Positions 16,807-26,365 of a stretch of 64,000 nt of DNA are shown here, one piece after another (positions within the stretch are counted from its first letter, which is position 1; each line of letters begins with the position of its first letter). The position numbers and the translations under genes were made by a program. Origin of the DNA: an uncultured Alistipes sp. (GTDB taxonomy: Bacteria > Bacteroidota > Bacteroidia > Bacteroidales > Rikenellaceae); contig UQKD01000018.1 of the NCBI GenBank assembly GCA_900541585.1, positions 11,281 to 75,280 on the forward strand, in the 5' to 3' direction. The notes under the pieces are model-generated. The model was not told where the DNA came from and ran no database searches. It saw nothing but the letters and a program-made list of their open reading frames with translations.

Positions 16807-19800
16807 ATGTCCATGTATAAACTGTTGTTTCTCGCCGCTGCGTCGGTGTGGCCGCTGGCCGCACCGGCGCAGTCGGTGCGGGAGGTCGCCGATGCGCGGA
16901 TTCTTTCGTTCGAGGAGTCTGCGGCGCCTTTTACGGCGTCGAAAGGCTCGTCGCTGTCCGTCTCGGGCGACCATTACAAGCACGGCGCGCACGCGCTCCG
17001 CTGGCAATGGTCGCGGGAGGGCGCCCAGGTGCGCATCGAATCCCCGGTGGGCTACCTGTCGGAAAATCCCAATCCCAGGGAGACCTCCGTTTCGACCTTC
17101 GTATTCTGGGTCTATGCCCCGAAGGCGCTCGACGGGAAACTGCGTTTCGAGTTCCGCAAGGAGGGGCGCACCTGCGCATGGTTCGACTACGGCCTGGAGT
17201 TCACCGGCTGGCGCGGGGCGTGGGTGGCCTTCGACCGCGACATGCAGGGCAGGCCCGAGGAGGGGATGGACGAGCTGGTCGTCACGGCGGAGGGCGTCAA
17301 ACGGGGCGAGTTGTACTTCGACCACCTGATTCTCTCCTCATTCCAGGACGTGCGGCATCATACGGCCGATTTCCAGGCGCCGTTCATCAATGCCGCGACT
17401 ACGAGCCACTGGCTCATTCTGCTGCAGTCGTGGCGCAACCCGATGCCTGCGGTCGCAGCCTCGATCGGCGAGGCCGAGAGGCGCGACATGGCGACCGTCG
17501 GGGCGCGCCTGCGCGAACTGCTGCTCGAAGGCCGGAAGCCGATGGCGATGAAGGCCCTGCGCAAACGCTTCGACGCATACGGCATTGCGGAGAATCCCGA
17601 CGGAACGGTCCGGGGCAAGCCGATCTGGTTCGTGCGCTATGCCGAGACCTATATTAATCTGGGCCATCCCGACATCGGCAAACTTTTCAACGACAACGAC
17701 CAGACGCTGCGCAAATACAACGACTTCATGTTCCAGGTCGCCGTGGCCCACGATGCCGCCGCGGACGCCGCCGAGCGGGCGGAACTGGAACGGATGTATG
17801 TGCTGCTGACGCGGCATCTGCTCGATCAGGGTTTTGCCGCCGGAAGTGCACTGGGGACCCTGCACCACCTGGGTTACAGCATGCGCAACTTCTATACGGC
17901 CCCCGTGGTGATGCGCGACGTGCTGCTCCGTGCCGGGCTGGAACACGAGGTGCAGCAGGCCATGGAGTGGTTCTCGGGCGTGGGCGAGGTGAAACTCCCG
18001 CCGACGGAGCCGGGCATGGACATCGACGCGTTCAATACCTCGCTCATCGGTCGTCTGGCGAGCATCGTGATGCTCCCGGACACCCCGGCGAAAGCGGCCT
18101 GGCTGGAGGCCTTCTCCCGCTGGGTCGACAACGGCTATAAGGTCACCGAGGGGACCGGACCCTGCTTCAAGAGCGACGGCACGGTCTTCCACCACCGCCA
18201 CCACTACCCGGCCTATGCCGTCGACGGATTCAGCGGCGGGGCTGTGAACGCCGTGTGGCTGTTGTCGAAGACGCAGTTCGCGGTGAGCGCCGAGAGTCAT
18301 GCCGTCCTGAAACGCGCGTTGCTCGAAATGCGTTTCTACTGCAACCTGCGGTCGTTCCCGCTGGCCCTTTCGGGGCGTCATCCCGACGGCCGCGGAGAAC
18401 TGGTTCCGTGGCACTTTGCCCGGCTGGCCGTTGCGGGTACGCCCGACGGCAGCGGGGAGATCGACCCGGAACTGGCCGCCGCCTATCTGCGCGTGGCCAA
18501 AGGCGACGACGCCTACACGCGGCTGTTCGCCGAAAAGGGCTTCGCACCCGAACTTTCGCCTGCGGGGAACCGCGTCTACGGCTACAATGCCTCGGTGTCG
18601 CACCGGCGCGCCGACTGGCTGGTGACCGTCGCGGGCCACAGCCGCTACCTCTGGTCGGCGGAGATTTACCAGGGAGCCAACCACTACGGCCGCTACCTGA
18701 CGCACGGCAGCATGCAGCTGCTCGGTGACGGCGATCCCGTGAGCGCCTTCGGCAGCGGGTTCCGGCAGGAGGGCTGGGACTGGCGGCACATTCCCGGAAC
18801 GACGGCGCTCGAAATCCCGATGGAGCGGATGAAGGCCGACATCCGGAACGTCGACACCTGCTCGGGCTACGAGGAGATGCTCCTCTCCGACGAGGCTTTC
18901 GCCGGAGGCGTCAGCCACCGGGGCCGCGACGGGGTGTTCGCGATGAAACTCCACGAGCACGACAAATACAACGGTTCGCTGCGGGCGAGCAAATCGTGGT
19001 TTTTCTTCGGCAACCGCATCGTCTGCATGGGTTCCGACATCGAAAACAAGGCCGGGGGCGGTGTGCATACGACGCTGTTCCAGAATTTCCTGGAGAGGGA
19101 TTCCGATACGCTCGTTGTGAACGGCGAGGCGGTGACGCAGTTCCCTTACCGGGCCGAACTCGCGGGCGGCGCCGTCCTGCGCGACAACCTGCGCAACGTC
19201 TGGTTCGTGCCCGAAGGTAAGGTCTGCGTTACGAAGCGGTTGCAGCGCTCGCTCGACGAGGAGACCGACGCCCCGACGCAGAACGACTTCGCGACGGCGT
19301 GGATCGACCACGGCAGCGGGGTTGTCAGCGGCGGCGGGTACGAATACATGCTGGTCGTGCACGCTTCGGACGGCGAGGCGGCCCGCTACGCGCGGGAGCT
19401 TCCCTACGAGGTGCTGCGCCGCGACGCCTCGGCGCACATCCTGCGCGACAGGCTGTCGGGTGCGGTGGGGTATGCGCTCTTCGCCTCCGGCAAGGTGGGT
19501 GAAGGGTTGCTGGAAAGCGTTTCGCTGCCCTCGCTGGTGATGATCGGCGGGGATGGCGAAGGGCTGACGGTGAGCGCTGCGGACCCCGACCTGCGTTTCT
19601 ACGAAGGGCCGGGCGACGAGGTGTTCGACGCCGACGGCAAGCGCGTCGAGCGGAGCGTCTACTCCCGCAAATGGATCGACAATCCCTCGGGGGCGTCGCA
19701 GCTGGAGGTCGTGATCCGCGGCCGCTGGCAGCCGGAGGGCGATACGCCGGGATGCCGGATTGCCGTTGAAGGAGCCAATACTTCGCTGACCTTCACGTGC

Positions 19801-19845
19801 CGCGAAGGCGCGACGCGCGAAGTGAACCTGATTGAAATGAAATAA
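16807..19845 (+). CDS. Polysaccharide lyase family 8, chondroitinase ABC-like (second copy)
   Basis: A 1012-residue secreted lyase with signal peptide ending at APAQS. The catalytic residues of chondroitinase ABC align: His463 and Tyr470 (FHHRHHYPAY), Arg524 (LSGRHPDG) and Glu619 (SAEIYQGANHYGRY). The order of domains equals that of the divergently transcribed copy, but the sequences are clearly different, so this is an old paralogue and not a recent duplication. One likely acts on a different sulfation pattern or in endo versus exo mode. It sits between GH88 and the sulfatase with 5- and 6-base gaps. Confidence 0.92.
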   Translation: MSMYKLLFLAAASVWPLAAPAQSVREVADARILSFEESAAPFTASKGSSLSVSGDHYKHGAHALRWQWSREGAQVRIESPVGYLSENPNPRETSVSTFVFWVYAPKALDGKLRFEFRKEGRTCAWFDYGLEFTGWRGAWVAFDRDMQGRPEEGMDELVVTAEGVKRGELYFDHLILSSFQDVRHHTADFQAPFINAATTSHWLILLQSWRNPMPAVAASIGEAERRDMATVGARLRELLLEGRKPMAMKALRKRFDAYGIAENPDGTVRGKPIWFVRYAETYINLGHPDIGKLFNDNDQTLRKYNDFMFQVAVAHDAAADAAERAELERMYVLLTRHLLDQGFAAGSALGTLHHLGYSMRNFYTAPVVMRDVLLRAGLEHEVQQAMEWFSGVGEVKLPPTEPGMDIDAFNTSLIGRLASIVMLPDTPAKAAWLEAFSRWVDNGYKVTEGTGPCFKSDGTVFHHRHHYPAYAVDGFSGGAVNAVWLLSKTQFAVSAESHAVLKRALLEMRFYCNLRSFPLALSGRHPDGRGELVPWHFARLAVAGTPDGSGEIDPELAAAYLRVAKGDDAYTRLFAEKGFAPELSPAGNRVYGYNASVSHRRADWLVTVAGHSRYLWSAEIYQGANHYGRYLTHGSMQLLGDGDPVSAFGSGFRQEGWDWRHIPGTTALEIPMERMKADIRNVDTCSGYEEMLLSDEAFAGGVSHRGRDGVFAMKLHEHDKYNGSLRASKSWFFFGNRIVCMGSDIENKAGGGVHTTLFQNFLERDSDTLVVNGEAVTQFPYRAELAGGAVLRDNLRNVWFVPEGKVCVTKRLQRSLDEETDAPTQNDFATAWIDHGSGVVSGGGYEYMLVVHASDGEAARYARELPYEVLRRDASAHILRDRLSGAVGYALFASGKVGEGLLESVSLPSLVMIGGDGEGLTVSAADPDLRFYEGPGDEVFDADGKRVERSVYSRKWIDNPSGASQLEVVIRGRWQPEGDTPGCRIAVEGANTSLTFTCREGATREVNLIEMK

Positions 19846-19851
19846 GATACG

Positions 19852-21390
19852 ATGCTGAAAATTAGAATTGCAATTCCGTTCGCGGGCCTCGCCCTGACGG
19901 CCTGCGGGCAGTCGGCGGCCGAGCGCCCCAACGTGATCTACGTCTTTCCGGACCAGTTCCGCAACTCTTCGCTGGGGTTCTGGAACGACGCCGAATTTGC
20001 CTCGAAGGTGGGGTGGAGGGGCGATCCGGTCCTCACGCCCAACCTCGACCGCTTCGCCCGCGAAGCCACGGTGCTGACCGAGGCCGTGAGCAACTTTCCC
20101 GTGAGCAGTCCCCACCGGGGCATGTTGCTTTCGGGCATGTATCCCGAGCGGAACGGCGTGGTGCTGAACTGCATGTCGGAGCGTCCGGAAAGTTCGCTGC
20201 GCGAGGACGCCGAATGTATCGGCGACGTCTTCTCGGCGGCGGGCTACGACTGCGCCTACATCGGCAAGCTGCACGCCGACTTCCCGACGAAGAACAACCC
20301 CCAGCGTCCGGGGACCTACGTCAGCGACGCCGTTCCCGAGTGGGACGCCTACACCCCGCCCGAACGCCGCCACGGATTCAACCACTGGTACTCCTACGGC
20401 ACGTACGACGTGCACAAGCATCCCCACTACTGGGATACCGAAGGCAACCGCCACGATGTCGACGAGTGGTCGCCGCGGCACGAGGTGTCGAAAGCCATCG
20501 ACTATATCGAGAACAAGGGCGGCGTGCGCAATCCGCGAAAACCGTTCCTGATGATGATCGGCATGAATCCGCCGCATTCGCCCTACGCTTCGACCGACGA
20601 CTGCGACCTGGAGGGATATGAACTGTATAGGGACAAGTCGCTGACCGAACTGCTCGTGCGCGACAACGCCGACACGACGATGGCCAAGGCTGCCGCCGCG
20701 CGTTACTATTTCGCCAACGTGAGCGGCATCGACCGTGAGTTCGGCCGCCTGCTCGCTGCGCTGGACAGGGCGGGGCTTACGGAGAACACGATCGTGGTTT
20801 TCGCTTCGGACCACGGCGAGACGATGACCAGCCATTCGACCGACGACCCCAAGAACTCGATCTGGCGCGAATCGCTGAACATTCCCTTCCTGGTGCGCTA
20901 TCCGGGGCGGGTTCCGCACCGTGTGGACGACCTGCTGCTCTCGACGCCCGACATCATGCCGACCCTGCTGGGACTGGCGGGCCTCGGGGAGCGGATTCCC
21001 GCCAGCGTCGAGGGCCGCGACTACTCGGCCGTGCTGCGGCAGGACGCCGTACAGCCCGCGCGTCCGCGCGCCGCGCTCTACATGCGCAACCTCGACGGCG
21101 GACGCGATGCCGACGGACTGGTCCGGGGCTTCTTCGCCCAGGCGCGCGGCGTGAAGACCGCGACGCATACGATGGAGCTGCGCATCGGCCGCGACGGGAA
21201 GCTCGAAAGGGTGCTGATGTTCGACGATGCGGCCGACCCCTACCAGCTGCACAACCTCGCGCCGGAGGAGCATCCCGCGCTGTTCGCCGCGCTGTGCCGC
21301 GAACTGGCCGTGCTGCTGCGCGACAACGACGACGTGTGGTTCCGCGAGGGCGTGTTGTCCGACGTGGTTCCCTATGATACGAATAACTAA
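19852..21390 (+). CDS. S1 family sulfatase, serine type (probable glycosaminoglycan sulfatase)
   Basis: A 512-residue lipoprotein sulfatase (lipobox ALTAC). The active-site signature is Ser85-Ser86-Pro87-His88-Arg89 followed by GMLLSG, so the residue to be converted to formylglycine is Ser85; this requires an anaerobic sulfatase-maturating enzyme, which is not encoded in the window. Metal-binding motifs are present (VFPDQFRN near the N-terminus, ASDHGET near residue 325). Given its place between PL8 and PL29 lyases, removal of O-sulfate from chondroitin fragments is the likely role; the sulfate position (4-O or 6-O) cannot be assigned. Confidence 0.92.
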   Translation: MLKIRIAIPFAGLALTACGQSAAERPNVIYVFPDQFRNSSLGFWNDAEFASKVGWRGDPVLTPNLDRFAREATVLTEAVSNFPVSSPHRGMLLSGMYPERNGVVLNCMSERPESSLREDAECIGDVFSAAGYDCAYIGKLHADFPTKNNPQRPGTYVSDAVPEWDAYTPPERRHGFNHWYSYGTYDVHKHPHYWDTEGNRHDVDEWSPRHEVSKAIDYIENKGGVRNPRKPFLMMIGMNPPHSPYASTDDCDLEGYELYRDKSLTELLVRDNADTTMAKAAAARYYFANVSGIDREFGRLLAALDRAGLTENTIVVFASDHGETMTSHSTDDPKNSIWRESLNIPFLVRYPGRVPHRVDDLLLSTPDIMPTLLGLAGLGERIPASVEGRDYSAVLRQDAVQPARPRAALYMRNLDGGRDADGLVRGFFAQARGVKTATHTMELRIGRDGKLERVLMFDDAADPYQLHNLAPEEHPALFAALCRELAVLLRDNDDVWFREGVLSDVVPYDTNN

Positions 21391-21403
21391 CAATCAATCG
21401 GAT

Positions 21404-23980
21404 ATGAACAAATTGTTTCTGTGGATTGCAGCGGCTTCGGCCTTCGTGCTGCAATCGTGTGAGGACACCGACGGCATCCGCGACGAGATCGGGAGCCTGC
21501 GCGACCGGGTGGCCGCGCTGGAGTCGAAGATCGGCGGCGTGAACACCTCCATCGTGGCGCTCCACAAACTGATGGACGAGTCTACGATCATCGTCGGGAT
21601 CGAATCCAATGCAAAGGGATACGAGATCGAGTTGAGCGACGGAACCCGGCTGCCCGTCATTCTCGGCGAAAAGATCGAGGCGCTGGTTCCCGTCATGGGC
21701 ATCGACGCCGAGGGCTACTGGACCGTGAGTCTCGACGGCGGAGCCACCTCCGAGCGGCTGAAGGTCGGCGGAGAGTACGTTTCGGCCTGGCCCGTTTCGG
21801 GCGGCGACCACCGGCCCGGCGCCGAGGGCGTCACCCCGCAGCTGAAAGTCTCGGCCGACGGGGAGTGGCTCGTGAGCCTCGACGGCGGGGTGACCTACAC
21901 GCCGCTGCTGCAGGACGGCCGGCCCGTCAACGCGCTGGGCGACAAGGTCGTCGTCAGTTACAGTTCGGCCTTCAAGTCGGTGACTTACGATGCGACGACC
22001 GGACTTTTGGCGGTCGAACTGCTCGACGGCAAGAAGCTCACGCTTCCCGTCTTCGACGATTTCGGACTGACGGTGACGGCTTCCGACAACGAGACTTTCC
22101 GCCTCGGGGAGACCCGGGCCTTCGAGGTCGTGCAGAACAACGTCGCCGAGGCGGTGATCGACGCGCCTGCGGGCTGGACGGCCGTGCTCGGAGAGACGAC
22201 GCTGACGGTCAAGGCTCCCGCGACGTTCGACGCCGCTTCGCAGCAGGCGGCGATCTCGGTGACGGTCTATTCGGACAGGAAATACCGGAAACTCGTCACG
22301 CTGAACGTGACGCTGCTCAACGAGCAGCTGGATGCCGACGCCGCCCTGGCGTGGCGGAATTTTAAGGCCGGAACTGCGGATAACGTCCTGCTCGATTATT
22401 CGTATGCCGGTTACAAGCACGGCGAGGAGGCTCCGGCCGATGTCTGGGGACTGGGCTACAAGGTTTACAACGTCGTCGACTACGGCGCCGATCCCACGGG
22501 TGCGAAATCCTCGCGCGCGGCGTTGACTGCGCTGCTCAGGGAGTTGAAGCTCTCCGGGCAGAGCGACGCCGGGGCGAACCTCGCGAATGCCAATGCCCGG
22601 GCGGTGATCTATTTCCCCGAGGGGCGTTTCATCCTCCACAACGACGATGACAACGTGGTGGACGCAACCTCCGCCAATCAGAAATACACCGACTCGAAGG
22701 GTAACAACAAGAGTGAGGAAATTTTCATCCGCGGCGGTAATTTCGTGCTCAAGGGCGCGGGCCGCGGCAAGACGACGCTCGTCATGGACACGCCCAACCT
22801 GCCGAACAACTCGGAACAGATGTGGTCGTCGCCCATGATGATCAATATCAAGCACAATTCGGGGCTTTCGGACCTCACGACGGTGACGGGCGATGCCGCA
22901 CGCGGCACGTTCTCGGTGGAGGTGGCTTCGGCGGCCGGCATCGGGAAGGGCGACTGGGTGTGCCTCTCGCTTTCGAACAACGACCCGACGCTGGTTGCGC
23001 AGGAGCTGGCGCCGCACCGGGTCGAGGGGAACATGACCGATATTCAGACCATTACGGTCGAGGACTATCACCAGGTGGCTTCCGTAAGCGGCAACCGCGT
23101 GACTTTCGTCGAGCCGATCATGCACGCCGTGGAGGCCAGGTGGGGCTGGAAAATCCGTAAATACCCCCATTATGAGAACGTCGGCGTCGAGGACCTTACG
23201 TTCGAAGGCCGCTCGAAGGAGAACTTCGGCCACCACGCCTCGTGGGAGGACGACGGGGCCTACAAGCCGCTCAACATGATGCGCCTGACCGATTCGTGGA
23301 TCCGCCGCGTCGATTTCAAGGGCGTCAGCGAGGCGCTGTCGATCGTGTCGAGCGCCAACTGTTCGGCCTACGACATCGAGATCAGCGGCAACCGCGGCCA
23401 CTCGGGCGTGCGCTCGCAGTCCTCGTCGCGCATCTTCATCGGCAAGGTTTATGACCACAGCCGCGGGCAGGCCGTGTCGCCGCCCTATACGAGCACGGGG
23501 TATTTCGAAAACGCTGGGCAGTACCACGCTTCGGGCGTGTCGAACACCTCGCTGGGGGCCGTGCTGTGGAACAACACGTGGGGCGACGACGCCTTCTTCG
23601 AGTCGCACTCCAAGCAGCCGCGCGCCACGCTCGTCGACCGCTGCACGGGCGGATTCGTGCAGTGGCGTTTCGGCGGCGACGAAACCAACGTGCCCAACCA
23701 CTTGGGCGACCTGACGATCTGGAACCTGAACGCCACGCGTGCGGTGCACGATTTCGGGGCCGAGCCGTTCAAGTGGTGGCTCTCCTCGGACAAATGGTGG
23801 AAGACCATGCCGCCGATCATCGTCGGTTTCCACGGTGCGGCGGTCACCTTCGACGAGAGCCCCGAGCAGGTCAAATACCTCGAAAGCAACGGCGCGGCCG
23901 TCGAACCGCTGTCGCTCTACGAAGCGCAGCTGCGCCAGCGGTTAGGGTATGTTCCCGCATGGCTCAATTCATTGAAATAG
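21404..23980 (+). CDS. PL29-like (DUF4955) chondroitin lyase with DUF4988 N-terminus
   Basis: An 858-residue lipoprotein (lipobox LQSC). Residues about 20-330 are DUF4988-type: a short coiled coil (IRDEIGSLRDRVAALESKI) and repeated beta units (GYWTVSLDGGATSERL, GEWLVSLDGGVTYTPL). From about 360 a right-handed beta-helix begins (YNVVDYGADPTGAKSSRAAL, pectate-lyase-superfamily type) and continues to a DUF4955-like C-terminus (HASGVSNTSLGAVLWNN, PFKWWLSSDKWW). The founder of PL29, BT3328 of Bacteroides thetaiotaomicron, is a DUF4955 protein that cleaves glycosaminoglycans, so an endo-lyase on chondroitin/hyaluronan is likely. The start at 21404 gives a proper lipoprotein signal 13 bases after the sulfatase stop. 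Confidence 0.82.
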   Translation: MNKLFLWIAAASAFVLQSCEDTDGIRDEIGSLRDRVAALESKIGGVNTSIVALHKLMDESTIIVGIESNAKGYEIELSDGTRLPVILGEKIEALVPVMGIDAEGYWTVSLDGGATSERLKVGGEYVSAWPVSGGDHRPGAEGVTPQLKVSADGEWLVSLDGGVTYTPLLQDGRPVNALGDKVVVSYSSAFKSVTYDATTGLLAVELLDGKKLTLPVFDDFGLTVTASDNETFRLGETRAFEVVQNNVAEAVIDAPAGWTAVLGETTLTVKAPATFDAASQQAAISVTVYSDRKYRKLVTLNVTLLNEQLDADAALAWRNFKAGTADNVLLDYSYAGYKHGEEAPADVWGLGYKVYNVVDYGADPTGAKSSRAALTALLRELKLSGQSDAGANLANANARAVIYFPEGRFILHNDDDNVVDATSANQKYTDSKGNNKSEEIFIRGGNFVLKGAGRGKTTLVMDTPNLPNNSEQMWSSPMMINIKHNSGLSDLTTVTGDAARGTFSVEVASAAGIGKGDWVCLSLSNNDPTLVAQELAPHRVEGNMTDIQTITVEDYHQVASVSGNRVTFVEPIMHAVEARWGWKIRKYPHYENVGVEDLTFEGRSKENFGHHASWEDDGAYKPLNMMRLTDSWIRRVDFKGVSEALSIVSSANCSAYDIEISGNRGHSGVRSQSSSRIFIGKVYDHSRGQAVSPPYTSTGYFENAGQYHASGVSNTSLGAVLWNNTWGDDAFFESHSKQPRATLVDRCTGGFVQWRFGGDETNVPNHLGDLTIWNLNATRAVHDFGAEPFKWWLSSDKWWKTMPPIIVGFHGAAVTFDESPEQVKYLESNGAAVEPLSLYEAQLRQRLGYVPAWLNSLK

Positions 23981-23999
23981 AATAAAAACCAATTATATT

Positions 24000-26297
24000 A
24001 TGAAAAAGTATCTGATCCTGATCTTCGTCGCGCTGGCTGCGGTTTTCCAGTCGTGCGACAACAACGACGACCTGTGGGATGCGATCGACGACCTGAAGAG
24101 CCGCGTGCAGGCGCTCGAAACGCAGGTCGACGCGCTGAACGGCAACATCGAGGCGTTGCAGAAACTCTACGGCGGCGCCACGATCTCCAAGGTCGAGAAC
24201 GTCGGCGGCAAATACGTCGTCACGCTGACCAACGGCGAGACTATCGAACTGGTGCAGGGCAGCGAGGCCGAGGCCGTGATTCCGATCGTCTCGATCAACG
24301 ACAAGGGCGAATGGCAGGTGTCGACGGACAACGGCGCCACGTTCACCTCGCTCGGCGTGAAGGCCGTGGCCGAGGACGGCACGACGCCCCGGTTCCGCAT
24401 CGACGAGGCCACCGGCTACTGGCAGGTGAGCTACGACGGCGGCACGTCCTTCGAAAATGTGAAGGACACCAAGGGCCAGCCCGTCAAGGCCATCGGCTCG
24501 GGTACGGTGACCGACAAGTTCTTCGAGGAGGTGAAGGTCGACGGCAGCGACCTCTATATCAAGCTGCTCGGCGGCGAGGAGCTGCGCATTCCGATCGTGA
24601 GCGATTTCTTCTGCCGGATCATCACGCCGACCGAAGGCGTGCAGACTTTCGACGCAGGGGCCACCAAGCGTTTCGTGGTGGAGATCCGGGGTGTCGAGCA
24701 GGTGAAACTGTCGGCTCCCGAGGGCTGGACGGCGCGTCTGACCGATGCCGTGGATGAGAAGGCCGAATTGATCGTGACGGCTCCCACGGCCGTGACCCGC
24801 GCCACGGCCGACACGTCGAAGGACGTGGCCATCGAGGCCTTTGCGGCCGGCGGGCTTTCGACGGTGGCCAAAATCCAGGTCGAGAGCACCGGAACGGCTC
24901 CCGCCGCTCCGACGGTTGCGGTGACCAACTCCGCGACGGTAGAACCCACGCAGTCGGCGCTGACCTTCGACGTTGCGCCCTCGGCCAATGCCGACGGCTG
25001 GAAATACCTCTGCCTCAAATCGACGGAAGCGGCTCCCGCCGCCGACAAGGTTCTTGCCGACGGCACGGCCGGTGCGGGTACGAGCGTGACGGTCGAAAAC
25101 CTCGAAGCCAATACGGCCTATACGATTTACGTGGTCGCCTATGCCGGCGACCTGACCAGTGAAGTGGCAAGCGTCGGGAATACGACGGCGGCGGAAGTGA
25201 TCGACCAGAACGATTATTATAAGAGCGGAGTGGAGATCGACGGTGTTCGCTATGACCAAAATTCCGAAGGTGCGCAGTTACTAGAGGTGGCAGCTGATGC
25301 TGCGGCCGATGTTGATCTGCCGGTCAGCCAAGGCGGTATTTATTTCATTGATGATAAGAGTAATGCTTATGTGGCCGGAACTGCCAATTCACAAGGCGTG
25401 TCCAAAGATCTGGTAGTCATCGGCCGTTATGCCGATGCCAAGACCGAGATAAAGATGGGCAAATACTGGGCTTTGCGGAATCCTTCGGGATTGCTTGCTT
25501 TCAAAAATCTGAAAATCAATATGGTCGGAATCGGTAATTATGCATTTAATGCGACTGACCAGGGCAGCGATATCGGAGGTATGGGTACGCTGGTATTCGA
25601 GGATTGTGAAATTGCCTTCGATAAGACATTATTGACCATGTACAATGCTGCTACGACGGCAAGTGTAGGCAACATCGTGTTTCGTAATTGCAAACTGCGT
25701 TTCGAGGGTACGGCGACATCTTGTGTGTTTATTACTACTCAAAAGGTTGATGCCGGGTTGAGCGGATTTAAGAGATTGGTATTCGAGAATAATATCATCT
25801 ATTCGATTACGGCCGGCGCTTCTTCTTCGCCGACAGCATTTTCGTTCCTGACGCAGGACAATGCTGCAACTAATACGCTTACGGGCTCGCTTTCGAATCT
25901 CGCCATAACATTTAAAAACAATACGCTGGTAGATATTATCAGTTTCGGTTCGTCTGCCGGATCTGGCTATTTCTATGTGGGTAAAATAGGGTCTGTCGAT
26001 TTTTCCAAGAACCTGCTTTACAGTAACCGGACCGATAAATATGTGGCTGTTATGCGTGTGCAGTATGATTATAATGCGAATGGTCCGTGGCCTTCGATCA
26101 ATTTGAATCGTACGGAAAATAAGGTTTATGGGACTTCGGGATGGAAGCTCTATTATGACGGTTCGGGGGCATTTACTCCGGGCGGGACGAATACCTATCC
26201 CAAGTTGACGGAAAGTCCGCTTACGACCTGCGATGTGGTCAACGGTAAGTTCGTTGTGGCAGACAGTTATGCTGGTTACGGCTCGACGCTTGAGTAG
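24000..26297 (+). CDS. DUF4988/FN3/DUF4957-like surface lipoprotein
   Basis: A 765-residue lipoprotein (lipobox FQSC). The N-terminal third has the same architecture as the preceding lyase: a short coiled coil and two beta units (GEWQVSTDNGATFTSL, GYWQVSYDGGTSFENV). A fibronectin-III-like segment follows (about 300-400: ENLEANTAYTIYVVAY). The C-terminal half (about 420-765) is a parallel beta-helix-like region rich in short beta turns (LVFEDCEIAF, IVFRNCKLRF, LVFENNIIYS), resembling DUF4957. No lyase catalytic motif is evident, so it may bind glycan or be an uncharacterised enzyme. Base composition drops clearly in the C-terminal half (from about 25.2 kb), suggesting that the module was acquired separately. 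Last gene of the right arm. Confidence 0.75.
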   Translation: MKKYLILIFVALAAVFQSCDNNDDLWDAIDDLKSRVQALETQVDALNGNIEALQKLYGGATISKVENVGGKYVVTLTNGETIELVQGSEAEAVIPIVSINDKGEWQVSTDNGATFTSLGVKAVAEDGTTPRFRIDEATGYWQVSYDGGTSFENVKDTKGQPVKAIGSGTVTDKFFEEVKVDGSDLYIKLLGGEELRIPIVSDFFCRIITPTEGVQTFDAGATKRFVVEIRGVEQVKLSAPEGWTARLTDAVDEKAELIVTAPTAVTRATADTSKDVAIEAFAAGGLSTVAKIQVESTGTAPAAPTVAVTNSATVEPTQSALTFDVAPSANADGWKYLCLKSTEAAPAADKVLADGTAGAGTSVTVENLEANTAYTIYVVAYAGDLTSEVASVGNTTAAEVIDQNDYYKSGVEIDGVRYDQNSEGAQLLEVAADAAADVDLPVSQGGIYFIDDKSNAYVAGTANSQGVSKDLVVIGRYADAKTEIKMGKYWALRNPSGLLAFKNLKINMVGIGNYAFNATDQGSDIGGMGTLVFEDCEIAFDKTLLTMYNAATTASVGNIVFRNCKLRFEGTATSCVFITTQKVDAGLSGFKRLVFENNIIYSITAGASSSPTAFSFLTQDNAATNTLTGSLSNLAITFKNNTLVDIISFGSSAGSGYFYVGKIGSVDFSKNLLYSNRTDKYVAVMRVQYDYNANGPWPSINLNRTENKVYGTSGWKLYYDGSGAFTPGGTNTYPKLTESPLTTCDVVNGKFVVADSYAGYGSTLE

Positions 26298-26313
26298 CGA
26301 ATTTCTGATACAG

Positions 26314-26345
26314 ATAAAGGCGGTCCATTATTGGACCGCCTTTAT
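26314..26345 (+). terminator. Bidirectional terminator between the locus and manA
   Basis: A 14-bp perfect stem (ATAAAGGCGGTCCA and its complement) with a 4-base loop, A/T runs on both sides, between convergent genes. Confidence 0.85.
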
Positions 26346-26365
26346 TGTTGGTGTGCATGGGACCG

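Noticed and set aside
17338..21393. A 1351-codon frame on the minus strand across the second PL8 and sulfatase genes
   Set aside because: Antisense shadow over two certain genes; composition (Arg, His, Val, Ala) is typical of antisense frames in GC-rich DNA.
20954..23833. A 959-codon minus-strand frame opposite the sulfatase/PL29-like genes
   Set aside because: Shadow frame; no domain or signal peptide and fully covered by better genes.
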